Source: Tenebrio molitor
Taxonomy: Eukaryota > Arthropoda > Insecta > Coleoptera > Tenebrionidae
Direction of reading: 5' to 3'
DNA length: 64,000 nt
Assembly (NCBI RefSeq): GCF_963966145.1
Contig: NC_091050.1
Span: forward strand, 6,386,001 to 6,450,000
Shown: piece after piece, positions 39,021 through 51,780 of the stretch
Layout of the letters: each line of letters begins with the position of its first letter
Numbering within the stretch: position 1 is the first letter of the stretch
Position numbers and translations under genes: made by a program
The notes under the pieces: model-generated
The model's input: the letters and a program-made list of their open reading frames with translations, nothing else
The model's database searches: none
Told to the model about the DNA's origin: nothing

Positions 39021-39209
39021 ATGATGCCGAAAGCACCACCACATCTAGGGACTGCAGAGTTTCAAGCAACTTTTGTTACTCTACCAACATACCGATATGG
39101 CGACCAAGCCGACCGAAGTATCCTGCTACGTCATCGATATGTCCACTCAAAATTTGTATATGGTGCAGAGAATCAATATTTTGCAGTATCGAAGAAAATT
39201 AAAGAATAG
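39021..39209 (+). CDS. Possible small protein gene, unknown function (62 aa)
   Basis: An ATG-ATG start opens a 62-codon frame with even, non-AT-biased codon use, unlike the chance frames around it. The product is basic and rich in tyrosine, arginine and histidine, begins MMPKAPPHLGT, and has no signal peptide, membrane segment or zinc motif. It is divergent from TGIF, with the start about 530 bp from the TGIF start. An AATAAA at 39353-39358 sits about 145 nt after the stop. Nothing in it is recognised. It could be a complete microprotein gene or an exon of a longer transcript, although no donor precedes the stop. Confidence 0.5.
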   Translation: MMPKAPPHLGTAEFQATFVTLPTYRYGDQADRSILLRHRYVHSKFVYGAENQYFAVSKKIKE

Positions 39210-42200
39210 AAATTGTATTTCCTCATAATATGATTCATGTCATATGTTTATTTGTTTACTGATACGCACAATAGCCATATATTGAGACTAGTTAAGTTCT
39301 CAACCGTTGTTAGATTACTTGTTCATTAATATGTATTTTACACAAGATACATAATAAATATTTTTATAACGTTAATAGGTTCAAAATTCAGTCAGTTACA
39401 GAAGGAGACGACGGATATTTTTGTTGCGGGTATACCATTTGGTTGTCATTCACGAAAAAATGCCTTGGATGAAAACGCGATTACACAATTTACTTGGATT
39501 CCCAACAATCCATGTCTGAAATTTCCTAGTTTCGATTGTTCGCTATTTATTGGGAATTACATACACGAGTTTCATTCTTTTTTTTACAACAAAAAATCTC
39601 GTAACGATTGAACAATAAAAAAAACATCACGTTAAATCTACTATGTTGTAGCGTGTGTTTGCGATGATTTTATCTCAGACATACGTCCCAACGCCAGGCT
39701 CTACTCTTCCCCTCCAACCATCGTAAAAAATTCCCATTGGTCAAGGCACCTATCATTATCTCCCACTTCATCCAAGCCAACCGTAGAATTTTTGAAAAAT
39801 AAATCGGAACCCATTTAGAAATCGGCTTTGGAGCGGTCTGGGTTACTGTGATTTAATCATTAGATTTAGATTTTTGTTTGTACATTCTTGAGGGGAGGTC
39901 AGTTCGATTTGGTGATAGTGTAACTGATGGTGGTCACCGAAACTCTGTACTTATCTAGTGCGGTATATACGGTAAGAAATTCTTTTAAAATGCTTATAAA
40001 TCGAAAAGAGCGGTATATCCTTAAGTTTTTGATGGGTGAGGGTTTGGTGCATGTTTTATTTTAATCATGACTAGATCCACACTCATCCAAAAATTTGGTG
40101 TCATCATCAAATATTCAAAATTATCGCTTTCTTATTTACCGAATATTCTAAAACATTTTCGCGCCAAAGCTGCAACCACTGTCGTGCTCAAAACCTTGGA
40201 TTTTTTTTATATTTTAAAATTGAAATATAAAACAAATTACACGATTCATACGTAATGGTATTACATAATTTTTCGTAATTGTGTATTCCAGTCGTTACGG
40301 TAATGCAGAGTTTGCAGAATTTCAAAAGTGCGTCCCAAGTGTGTTGTGTCTTTACTGTGTTGGCGTCATAGTATAAAAAATGCTGAGTAAAATTCCTACT
40401 TCCAGAGAACTATTGTTTTGCCTCCGTTAAAATCATGGCATAATGCATAGTTGATAGTTTTCTCATTCATCCTCTTCACGTCTTCGCAGCGAATTTTGGA
40501 ATGTGAAACTTGCTGGTGGTCATTGTTCTTTTTTACCGGACGGTTCCTTTGTTTTCTGTCGTTATTAAATACTGCTTTCGTCATTAATTTGTTTAAATTT
40601 CGTCTCGGATTCGTTATGTGTATAACAGGATTTATTTTTGTTCGGAAAAATCCAAAACCGTAATTAAGTAGCAATTTAGATCAATTTGTTCCCTGAAACT
40701 GATTCGGAGTTTCGTAATTCATTTTTAATTAGACAACTCGTTCGAAGACAATTAGCCAAGGTAAAAGGTATCGAACAATCGAAAATTTACAACTGAAATA
40801 TTTATCAACTTTTGTTAAATGTAATTAAATTGTAATACATAAATTTGAAACTGTTCGTCTAAAACACCATTCAAAAGCATTCAACGGTAAACAAATTACT
40901 GAGCATATGACAATGACATTCATTTATTGTTTTACATTAGATATTATTGTTAAATGTAAACGCATTGTTTGTTGATTCACAGAATAGTTATGTTATTAAT
41001 ATTATCATTATCACACTTAACAGAAAATAATGACAACTTCATCTTCTGTAATTACAATTTTTACATGATACGTGATTTAAAAAATATATTTCTACTGCAT
41101 GCCACACTGACGATGACGATAAATTTCTTTCAATAAATTAAATTACATATTCAAGTACATTATTTTTAGAACTAGCGATTAAGAAAGTTATAATTTGTAT
41201 GTAATAATTGTAAGAACGTCTTAATTAAAATTTAATATAGATACGAGGTTTGTCGAAGAAGTCTTATTTTAAATTTTCCATTCCATTACTAAGAGGACTT
41301 CATTATTTTCTATGAAACACCACAAATATTTAAAACTAATACGTTTAGCACATTCATTGCAGTCATTAGATATTAGATACGTTTTTCAAGTAAAAATACA
41401 AGCTTCACTCTTACTAAACTGTATAATCAAAAGTTTCGATCTACATTATTTACCCCATCTGAGAAATCTATTAACACCTGGTTTTAAATGCACTTCATAG
41501 TAATATAGAAGGGTGGATACCGTGACCTTTCAATTCCAAATGCATAGTACTATAAATACATCAATATACCCACCACAAAATATTTTCAATACCTACGCGA
41601 TACTAAAAAACGTGAGGAAACGTTACGTTTCATTTAGAACACGTTTCATATGTCGACCATTTTTGCTTGACTTAATATTGGTATGTACTTCTAAAGATGT
41701 GAATTGGATAATTGGAGTTGCAACACTCGCGTTATATCACTACAAATTTTTTATATGGAATTGGAATGAATTTACCACAAATACTTGAAAAGGAAAATGT
41801 ATGTTCCGTTTTAAAAATCACTGAACCTATCTATTCTAAAAAATGATACTAACAATAAAGTTATTTATAGTTCTACAATATAACGACAGTTGATATTAGA
41901 ATGAAAACCTCTTGTGGGCGAATGATACTGAAATGTGATGTAACAGCGAGGATGAGCAGTCACTAAAAATTTTATTTAAAATGTGGCAATTGAATGGGCA
42001 AAACCAAAGTGGAAGTTTTACATTTTACTTCAAGAATACGTCTGTGCCTCTAAAGATACTTATTTTTTACGATAAAGAAGTAAAACAGTTTCAAAAAGAT
42101 TCCGGTTCTAGATGTCTTTATCTAATCATAAATAATGCCACTTCTTCGCGCAAACTTGATTTGATCTTTATATTCCTGGGAAACGTTACATTTCGCAATG

Positions 42201-45200
42201 TTCAAGATTATGGACGTCGATATGATAAATTATTTCAATTTAGATTGAGAGTTCTTGATTTTCTAATAAAATTTACTCCTCAAAAGAGCAGAATAATTTT
42301 CAAATGCGTATAACTTGGACCTTGTAAAAGATTAAATTAAATATCAATCTTGTGGGAATAGTTCTCAAATGAAAATATTGAAATTGCTTCAAATGTATGA
42401 ACTGGATGGAGTAGGATTATCGACTTGCAGAAACCCACACTGTAGCATTTTCAAGATTCCAAGAAATTCGATCTACAGGTAGGTATAAATAAATAAATGA
42501 AGCCAATAAAGAAACTGCCTTTAAATAGTTTTGAGTATTTAGAATAACTGTATCTGTATTTAGATTTCTTAAAAGGAAAAAAATTGAGTGCCGGATATTT
42601 GCACATAACATTTCAACTGTGTAGAGCTACCATTATTATAAACGTTATTTAATGGTTATGTATATTTGAATATGGTGAATATTAAATTAAGGAATTTATT
42701 ACAATTTAAGGAAAAACTATAGTTTCTAAAATTCATTCCATTCGCAAGTTCATTTGATGTGTTTGAACTGATCGCATCAATAATTTTTAATGTATTTCAA
42801 ATTTACTTAAAATTGTATACCCACTACTCTACTACTAGTTTTTAATCGACTGTAATTTATCAAATTACGAGAAATTATTCTAATTAGCCAATTAATATTC
42901 CAGACTAACTATTGTTGTCGCTTATTTGTTTATTAAAATTGTAAATATACTACCCACGGTTGGTCAATAATCGCACAAGTTGTTCGCAACAGCGTGAAAA
43001 AGTGAAGAATGAATAGTAAAGCATTATTTATCGATTTGGTAGAATTTTTCTTATGGAACAAAAAATTTGAATTTCTTTATCTGGAAAAAATGGAAAAATA
43101 TTGCGGAGGTGGCTAACCCGTCAACAAAAGATGATCGTAATGGCAAGAATACAGCGTCGGTGTTGTCGAGAAGTTGATGACTGCTGTAAGATACGGACGG
43201 TACTGAATTTACGCGGGCAAGTTCCCATAACAAACAATAATTTTTCGCGTATTATAGCAACTATTTCTGGTCGTCTTCAACTTAACCTGAATTCACGCAA
43301 ATAATGATATTAGAGGTGGTAAATTACATCCTCAGAAGCAAATCCGGTTCCGGATTCGACTATTAAAAAGTCACATTAGTGAAACAATAATAGGGACGCA
43401 ATTGCTATTTACAAACGTGAACTCTAAGCAACTGTGTTATCGGTAACTTATATGCGTATTCGCAACTATTACACTGACAGGAAGTGTATTCCAATATTTT
43501 TCAAGGAATCGTTTGTAAATATTCTCACAGACTTTAGCAGACATGATATCGCGTTCGGCGCAAACAAAACTCCTTTCCTAGTCTCTATTATTTTCGCCGC
43601 CCTTGCGAATTATTTCGTTTCCTTTATGTTTCCTGACAAATGCGGGTTGTTAACCAACCACCCCAACCCTCGTCCGCGACGCTGCAACCCATTCATCGCG
43701 ATGGAAATACATTCCTCGATTAAAATAATAGCCGACTCAGCTTTTCCAGGATATCGAGTTACTGCTTTTGATTATTATTGGCCGTTATCGCTTGTTTCAC
43801 ACGCGAAAAATAACGACTCGCTGCTGGACTATGTTTGTTTGGTCTTGGAGATGCCGGATGCGCGCTGCCGTAGCCGCTGCCGCCACTGGTACGGTTTTAT
43901 AAAGTGACCGCTAAAGCCATTTCTCCACAACTCGGCAGAGAAGAGATGACTGCCCTTGAACTATACGTGTTCGCCGGGTGTTATGCACGTAAGTCTTGAC
44001 TAGGTACCCATAACGATAGATGGAAGTTTGCTTTGCGTTATTATCCTTTATCATGTCAAACCAGAAGAGAATAGCATCCTCTTCCTCGTTCAGCCCCCAC
44101 CGACTTCACTCTGAGTGTAAGCGGTTTACATGAAATCTGAAAAAAACGCCGCAAAAAAAATGGTGGAGTCATTGATCCTTAAAGTCAACGCACTGTACTC
44201 TTTTGGGCATATTCCTACATGTTAATACTTCTTTGTTTCTTCATTTAGCACGTTTATTTGTTAATTACCTTCGGGGTTCCGAAGCCATTTATAGCGGTCG
44301 ACGCTACACCGAAGAAAAATGAGCAAAATATAAAACAACCGTGATGGGTAAAGGGAATTTAAATGCGGATTCGTTCTAAAATCAGACACGCAGGGGACCT
44401 TTGCTTTATTACAAATTACCCAGGCTACCTTTCTAACTTTTAACCGTTACAAGCTTTCAACGCAAAATTAATGTACTGCAGTAGATTATACATCTAAACG
44501 ACTAAAATTTACTGTCAAAGTAAATTACTATAATACTTAATTGTCTTAACTAGATCTAGCGGTGTTGCGTTTGAAAATGCGTACTATTAATTTTGTCCAA
44601 GAATATATCTTGCCACATTACTCTTCCCTCTTATTAAACCTTCGCTGTCATTACCGTGTGCAAGACACAGCCTTAGACTTTCGTCCTTCCTTCTGCAATA
44701 ACAAACTGCTGCAAACGCACTGCTTACTGTCCGTAAATTTTCTTTAGACAGTGGCATTGTGTTTCAAAATCTCTTTCAATTTAGGTTTGTAGAATACAAG
44801 TTTCACCTTAGATTATTCGTGTTGGTGCTATTAAAATCGTATTAGACATTATGAAACACGGGAAATAATGTGCTTTCATTTTTATGCGTATCATGTAGTG
44901 TTAGGTGTTACGTTTACGTTTGGCACAGGTACGTAAATCGTGGATCTGTAATTTATGAGGCAAATTACTAGGAAACTCGCACTGATTTAATAACACCAAG
45001 ACACGGCATCGCCATTTATTTTTTAATTCGGTTGGTGTAAATGCTTCTAATGAGCTGATCAGTTCCAGTACCATAATCAGTTCTTATCAGAAAGTACCAC
45101 CCTCAAGTTCGTGTTTAACGTTGGTGTATTTTAAACTTGCTAACTCAAACAACTGTTTCATCTGGGTTGCCAGAGCTGGGACCTGTTTGTGGGACTACCT

Positions 45201-46565
45201 GAAAAATAAAATTTATGTGGTGTGCTGCAGTTCCAACTAGTGAAACCGGAAGCGACAGGTCCAAAAGCGTTGTTTGAGCAGATTGCGTTTGAAAAAGTCG
45301 TTCCTGATTGAATTTCGTTGTCCCTTTTGGCACTTGTTTTATTTTTGATATGCCGGCGATGATACATTTTGCTTTAGTTCCAAGTCTGGGCGCGGTGTAC
45401 CAATCTCTTGTATCATTTACAGCAGCACGTTTCTATTGTTTTTATGTCTTATTTTGATGGGACTGTACCAAGACGAGGCTCCAAAGATTTTCTTTGTCGT
45501 GGAGAGCCGGCCGTTTGTTACAGTTAGCCAGAGAGGGGTCCGTACCTTATACAAAGGGGTCTGACTCACTATCTTGCTCTTTTTCTCAGGTAGGTATCCT
45601 ACCACCTGCCTTTCGATGATTATTATTTCGCTTCCAGTGGCGTACACCCAAATTATTTCGAGCTTGTGTCATTACTCGGATCGAGTCTGTGATTCCAAAA
45701 ACGAGGCTCGGGTTGAGTACACCTGCTTTAACATGTTGTCGAGCTAATTGTTGTTTCACACCGAGGACCATAATTATAAACCGACAATTAATTAGCAACA
45801 AAGCAGTGAAAGGAGTCACGTGACGAGCGTCGCAGTTTCGTTTACGTTTGTTCTGGGATAAACTGGATTTAAATGTGTAAAAGTCTGCGGAGAGCAGTAA
45901 TGAAGCGAAACTTTCCAGTACATGGATCCACTGGAGCAATAACCATCGCGAAAGGGTCATTTCTGGCGTGATTGTTTCACTCTTGAATGACGATCGTGAA
46001 CGCTGACTGACTGATTGACGAGTCGTCCTTGTTGATTAGAGTACAGTACGGTCAAGAAAATGTTGTGGAAGAGTCATTATTCTACGTTTTTGTGGTCAAC
46101 GCTCACGAATACGCCACGATCGTGTAATCACCATTTTGAAGAAACTTCCGTCTTCGAACCTTGAAAATTTGTATTCTTTAATTGAAAGTTTGTCGATGGA
46201 GATGGTGGCGTGGATGATGGTACGTTTTCTTCGTCAATCGAATAAACTTGTTTGATGCGGTCGTTATTATACCATGTTTTGTGTAATTTCGAGTAAATTT
46301 ATTTTTCATCATTGTTGTCACAATAAATGCATGTCTGTCGACAATCACACAGTTTTGTAATTCGTCTGTGGAGCTGTTGGATTTATTTAAGTTCAAGGAA
46401 TTCTAGAGATGAAATACATAGTTAATAAGCGCTTTCTTGATGTTGATGACAAGTTAAATTTTTTAAATTTGCAAAGGTAAGAATTTATTAAAAAATTGTT
46501 AATTTTCCACTCTTAAGATGATGAAAAGTGCAATTCATTGTTAGGTGTAGAATCTTTATTATTAT

Positions 46566-46825
46566 ACAGGTGCCCCCAAAAAAAAGACGAGTCCATAGCT
46601 TCCTTATTTATCGGACTATTTTAATTATCTATACACCAAATTAAATGGTTGTGAATACGCTACCAAATGGCCTAATACAATTTTGAATAAACAAAACAAA
46701 ATGATGTAATAAAATCACGTATAGTCCCAAGGGCTTCAAGGCTAAACTGTTAAAAACATTTTTTACAAATTCGAACATACTTTTTTTAGTAATTCTGATG
46801 GAGATTTTTATTCTGAAAACAATAT
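46566..46825. repeat. Dispersed repeat copy (partner of 24388-24620)
   Basis: Begins ACAGGTGCCCCCAAAAAAAA and shares GACGAGTCCATA, then ACACCAAATTAAATGGTTGT, CTTCAAGGCTAAACT and TTATTCTGAAAACAATA with the earlier copy in the same order. This copy has an extra stretch (about 46675-46712) that the other lacks. Confidence 0.8.
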
Positions 46826-46995
46826 GTGTATCACAAGTATACACTTACGTAACAAAAATACAACAAAAAAAGTAAAAAAGAAAACACTGTTATCGTCTAT
46901 GCTTAAAATGTCAAAATATTTTGACAGTGTAGATTGAAGCGCTTGAGGCTATACGTGATTTTTTAGATCGCTTTGTTTTGTTTATTCAAAATTTT
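46681..46995. repeat. Foldback repeat overlapping the dispersed repeat
   Basis: 46681-46740 (TTTTGAATAAACAAAACAAA ... AATCACGTATAG ... GGCTTCAAG) is the imperfect reverse complement of 46934-46990 (GAAGCGCTTGAGGCTATACG ... CTTTGTTTTGTTTATTCAAA). The arms are about 60 bp and the spacer about 195 bp. Confidence 0.75.
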
Positions 46996-49602
46996 CAATT
47001 AAAAAAACGAAGAAATTAAAATGGAAAATATTAACCGATCCCTTTGGTCCGTGGTTCCGGCCAGAAGGGATGAAAAGATAATTGCAGGCCGTATCATTTA
47101 GGAATTAGATTGAAGCGTTAATCTTTTTTGAATCAAACGAAAAAAAAAACGTTTTATTTAATAAATGAGCTCGAGTAGTATTTATATTCAAAGGTTGACG
47201 AATCTACAAAGAAATTACATATACTTACGTGTAAAATACTGCAAATATTTTGTTATTTAAGCAGTATGTATGTACATATTTTAATATATTTAAGCACTTA
47301 TACAGAATGAAAATTTAACTGGAAATTTAACAACCCTGAAATGACTATATGACTATATGGTGTTTTTGTGTATGTAATAAATATTATTCTTGAACTTCTT
47401 AATATTTACACAAATACTAACGCATCATGCCCCGTCTGACATTTAAAACGGATATTTTAAGATTTACTTGTTAACAACGAAAATGAACTTTGAAAAGTGT
47501 TCATAATATCGTCTGATTTTGTTATTCGTTTTATTTTTGTTAATTTTCTTTTGTACACAGTAAGACACGTCAGAAAACATTTAAGATGTATTGAGATTGA
47601 TCAATAATTTAATCAGTGCATTCAGTATAGTTCACTGAATTGAAGTGTTTACATTCAAACTACTCTTAATAACTAAATAATAACTTCATAATTATTATTC
47701 TATTGCCCCCACGTTAACCGAAAACGGACTTGTCTGTTTGTCGAACTGTGTAAACGGCACGATGAGCAACAAAACAGTTAATTCTATTACGTAAACTTGT
47801 GCAATTTAAATTTTAAAGTGGATTTTATTGAATAGCTCTCAGTGCATCAACCAGAAGATTTTGTTTGAAAATGAAATATTTTGACTGCCAACATGAAATC
47901 GATAATTACCCCCAGAATGAGAAAAATAAAACAAAATCAAAACCATCAACTCTCCAGCTGCAGCAGTCATAAACACACCATAAATTTAATAATATGTCCT
48001 ACGGCTTCTCGTAATTTATTGGCAGTGAAATCTATAAATTTCTAAATCAGCGTCTGAATGGAAGTATCGTTCAAATTAGTTAACTACCTGTAATAAAAGC
48101 GAATACATTAGTGGTGCGAAAACGTCGGTCAGCGATTGTGTTGTTTGTTTATTTGATTTCATTTAATGCGTCTGCTGATAAATATTTGAAATGAAATGTT
48201 TAGATATGGAAGTTTGGTGTGTCTACCGCTGCGAACGAATAAAGCGATTTCTCACGCATAAATTTAATGGATTAAAAGGCAACGATATATGCAAAACGAT
48301 ATGGTGCGGTGATTCCGGAGTTCCAGCTTGAGCCATTAAAAATCCGCCTCTGACCAGAGACGGCTTCGCCGGTTTTCGAAGAACCAGCCTCACACATCTG
48401 AGGGGAATTAACGTGAATCACTAGATATTTGCAGGATGATTCAAATGAACTGTGGTTCTGGATTTTAATTTTGAGAGCTGAGGGTATATGGGGGACACGC
48501 GACCATTAATAGTCGTCGCTCGTGACTCTATCAATTGAACCAATTATCTGAGCTCTCGTATACAAATTTTAAGAGCCCGCATCTGTCTAGGAAAATTAAT
48601 AAAACTGGGAGCGATGCAACAGAAATCAATGTGCATCCAAGCGTTATCATCTTGTAGCGTTATTGGTCAGTTTTTTTAACATGAAAACGTTGGCAGTAAC
48701 ATTAAAACCGCAATTTACGGCCGAATCTCGTTGCGGTTGCGTAACGGAAGCAATGATTCCAATTCGTTGTCTTTAATAGTTATTAAGTTGTAAATAATTT
48801 TCATTTTGGAGCCACTTTCTCCGACCGGACGCGTTTTCGTTGTCTTCAGGAGTGTGCTTATTATTAAGATCGTCATGCATACATTTCCGCTCTCCCTTCA
48901 AATAAATATTATTTCGCTTAAAATGTGTAATAAAAAGTTCAAGAACTGGCAAGCCACTGACCATGACGGTAGATCTACAGTTCACTATCAACGGTGACAG
49001 ACTTTTTATTATAATAACATTGAGGCATGGGAAAAACCGCGACTTACGTCTGTAACTGCTGCCGGGGCGATATCAATAATAATAACAATTATTGGACCAG
49101 TTTGCATGTCATCAAATTCCTATGACGGTGATACGTTATCGTGACCTCACGCATTATTCACTATGAAATGTTCACCGTCTAGATATTTGCAGACAACAAA
49201 CTTTAGTAAACGTCAAACAGTGAAATGAATATCATTGTAATCTCGTCTCTCGTTGGCAACCCATACATGGTATTTCATTATTGAAAATGTATTTTTGTTG
49301 ATTTTCTGATGCTGTTCAGGTGTGCGCACCTAGAAAGAGTAGAGCAAAAATTCATTTTTTTTTTTTCAAATTTCAATTAAATAACATTCAGACAACATCA
49401 GTTCCACAATCTACTAAAAATTTAAATCTGAATATTTTGAAACGTCTGAAACCCCCTACAGCTGTTTTCTTTAAAAAAAAAATTGTTTCACCGAAGAGCT
49501 TGGTCTAATCGAATATACAGGGTGTATCAGAAATGGTACAATAATTTTACAAAGATTTTAAGCGATTTTGAGCCTTTAAGTGTCTCGTCGAACAAAAAAA
49601 CG

Positions 49603-49720
49603 TTGTATTCAACTCGTTCGTGTGTAAATTGGGCTTTTTTGGCACTCGTGGGCCGTTAAAACGCTCGTTGCACTCGCGTGCCAAATAAAGACCAATTTAC
49701 ACACGAACTCTTTCAATAAA
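49603..49720. repeat. Hairpin repeat inside the decayed transposon
   Basis: ACTCGTTCGTGTGTAAATTG pairs with CAATTTACACACGAACTC across a core holding AAAACGCTCGTTGCACTCGC. The core and flanks match the family at 26160-26335. Confidence 0.75.
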
Positions 49721-50162
49721 CTAGAATTTTTGCTAATTCTTAAAATTATTTTGTCATTTTACCCCCCTTTAATTTCACGAGCTGTTTACATCTCTGTATT
49801 TATTAAAATAAACTTTTCATTTCATTAAAAAAAAATCGACCGTAAATAAAATAACGAATTAAGCAGTGAGAAGTCAAAAGTTGTTAGGTTCCTAATCACT
49901 TTCCATTGTTTTTTCTTAATTGAAACTGAAAAAAAGTGATAAAATAATTCCATCCTTCAGTTGTCGTCTTGCCGTTGTCAGTGATGTGTGTTAATTTGCG
50001 GAAGCAATAATAACTGTAATAATAATCAAAATGGCATATCTTAAAATAACGAATTGACCGATATTGTGCTCGCATATGGACAAACCGATCAAAACACGGT
50101 CCAAGCCCAACACGTCTATCAATACAAGAGCAGTTTCCTAATCGTCGAATATCCAACATTCG

Positions 50163-50376
50163 TACGGTCGATGGACAAATAAAACTGGGACACTTAACAT
50201 TTAAGCCGTGTAAATCAGACTATTGAATTGTCAATATATTTGTCAGTTTCTATATAATATGTCATACCAACGTTAACCTATTTGTGATAAAGCCGTAATT
50301 AAACGATGGAAATTTGTAAATTTTGAATTTATGTAATTGTCATTTTTGCCCCAGTTTTATTTGTCCATCGACTGTA
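50163..50376. mobile_element. MITE, Tc1/mariner type (copy 2), nested in the transposase relict
   Basis: A 210-bp element (50165-50374) flanked by TA/TA, with the same TIRs and interior as 14121-14329. Removing it with one TA rejoins the transposase frame between SNIR and FVRIV without a shift, which fixes the insertion point and shows it is the younger element. Confidence 0.92.
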
Positions 50377-51116
50377 CATTTGTGAGAATAGTTCAGCATC
50401 GCCGAGACCATGGATCTTATAAACCCCAAACACAAGATCGTGGTGTACAACGTCCTCGTCGTGGAAGAAGCGAAGAAGATATTTTGAGCAGTGTCGAGGA
50501 TCAACCAGGTACCAGTTTTACAAAACTTGCACGTCAACATAACATTGCACACAGTACTATTTGGTGAATATTAAAGACGCAACATTTATCAAAATTTTTA
50601 AATAATGTGATATACACGGATGAGGCAGGATTCACGTAACAATACAGAAGCACTTGGACAAGTACCTGCAACAATTATAAAACGTGCTCAATGTTGTATG
50701 TGGTGGTGGGCATTTTGAACATTTATTGTATTGTATTTGGAGCTACCAAGAAATTAAAATAATTTTTATCTGGTTTCGTAATAAAGTGTGTAAATACAAA
50801 ATGAATCAACATGTTTTTACTTTTACTTGCGTTCATTTTTTGTCGGTTCATTCTTTTTATTAGACACCATAATGCTTCATGGACGGGTAAGTCAATTTCT
50901 GGAAAATTTTAGATGATTTTTAAAACGCTTCAGGGCAATTTTTCCCCAAAAAGTAACTAAACTTATTGTTTGTGCTTAACGAGTTTCATTATCACTTAAA
51001 ATTATTGTACCTATCTCTGATACACCTGCCATGTATTAATGACGTAAAAAGCAGAAAATATAATATGTATCAAGTTTCTTATTTAAAGTTCTACAAGCTA
51101 GTGTTATACCGAGCGA

Positions 51117-51219
51117 TCATTTAAAAAATAAATCGAGTTTGCTTTGGAGTCTATGCTATAGCATGGGTTGCCATAGGTAACACGCCGACTCGATTTATTT
51201 TTTAATTGATCGCACCGTA
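51117..51219. mobile_element. Short MITE of about 103 bp
   Basis: TACCGAGCGATCATTTAAAA at the left is mirrored at the right by TTTTTTAATTGATCGCACCG-TA. The arms continue through AAATAAATCGAGT, giving about 30-bp TIRs with three or four mismatches. Confidence 0.8.
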
Positions 51220-51416
51220 CATGTGTCATCGCACTCATTTAAATTTCAAATAACGCAATTTGTTATGATATATCTATTTACTATAATGAACAATCGTGGG
51301 TGTTTTTTTCTTGTCAATTAATGCTCCTCAGTACATTTTGAAACACTGAACTTCTCATTATTAAATTTAATATCAAAATTTAATTGTCTTCAGAAAATTT
51401 GTCCACACTTGTTATG

Positions 51417-51780
51417 GTACTATGGCGGACAATAAATTTAGGCCGGCAAATTTCTGACATTTCAAAAAAGTCAATGCAAGCGACCATTTATTGTCATTAT
51501 GACTGATGTGTCAGTTTGTCAAACTGAAGGTTTTCAAGCTGTTTGGCGTTTCCTTCGCCTTTTTCGTAACTTACAGATCATGACGCACTAGCATAACTGA
51601 TTTGTAGTAGCACTTCTCTCTGGTACACGCTTCTTTTCCCAATTTTAATTTTGATTATCGCTGTCACGATGACAAGAATGACAAAAATCGAAAATGGGGT
51701 TAGTTGAACATAATGCCAGCTTCACATTTTGATGTCAACTCAATGGCAGGCCGGCCTAAATTTATTGTCCGCCATAGTAC
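51417..51780. mobile_element. DNA transposon remnant with perfect 31-bp TIRs
   Basis: 51417-51447 (GTACTATGGCGGACAATAAA ... GGCCGGC) is the exact reverse complement of 51750-51780. The element is about 364 bp, without coding capacity, and the GTAC ends fit a TA target. Identical arms suggest recent activity. Confidence 0.92.

Larger units (their letters stand above)
39210..49515. other. Gene desert, left part
   Basis: No gene is supported. Frames at 41513-41788, 41981-42313, 43434-43907 and 45586-45960 lack splice context or domains. Less AT-rich islands (about 39640-39970, 43400-44130, 45100-46050, 48330-48780) could be enhancers or non-coding transcripts. A donor-like ATACG|GTAAGA near 39971 and an acceptor-like tgtattccag near 40291 on the plus strand could bound introns of an unseen non-coding RNA. 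Confidence 0.5.
49518..51028 (+). pseudogene. Decayed DDE DNA transposon (DUF4817-type transposase relict) with TIRs
   Basis: The ends mirror each other: CAGGGTGTATCAGAAATGGTACAATAATTTTA at 49518 and, reverse-complemented from about 51028, CAGGTGTATCAGAGATAGG then TACAATAATTTTA. Inside, from the ATG at 50031, pieces of an insect transposase can be read: an N-terminal DIVLAYGQ-type helix, PNRRIS, then after a 210-bp MITE VQHRRDHGSYKPQTQDRG and the HTH block EEDILSSVEDQPGTS ... HNIAHSTIW, a stop, and soon after a YTDEAGFT catalytic-region fragment. At least two frameshifts, stops, a large internal deletion and the MITE make it non-functional. Classification is by recall of insect DUF4817 proteins. 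Confidence 0.8.

Noticed and set aside
41981..42313. 110-codon plus-strand frame
   Set aside because: One or two chance frames of this length are expected in 64 kb at this GC content; no domain or conserved motif seen.
45586..45960. 124-codon minus-strand frame
   Set aside because: Higher local GC explains the length; no recognisable domain, splice signals or neighbours.
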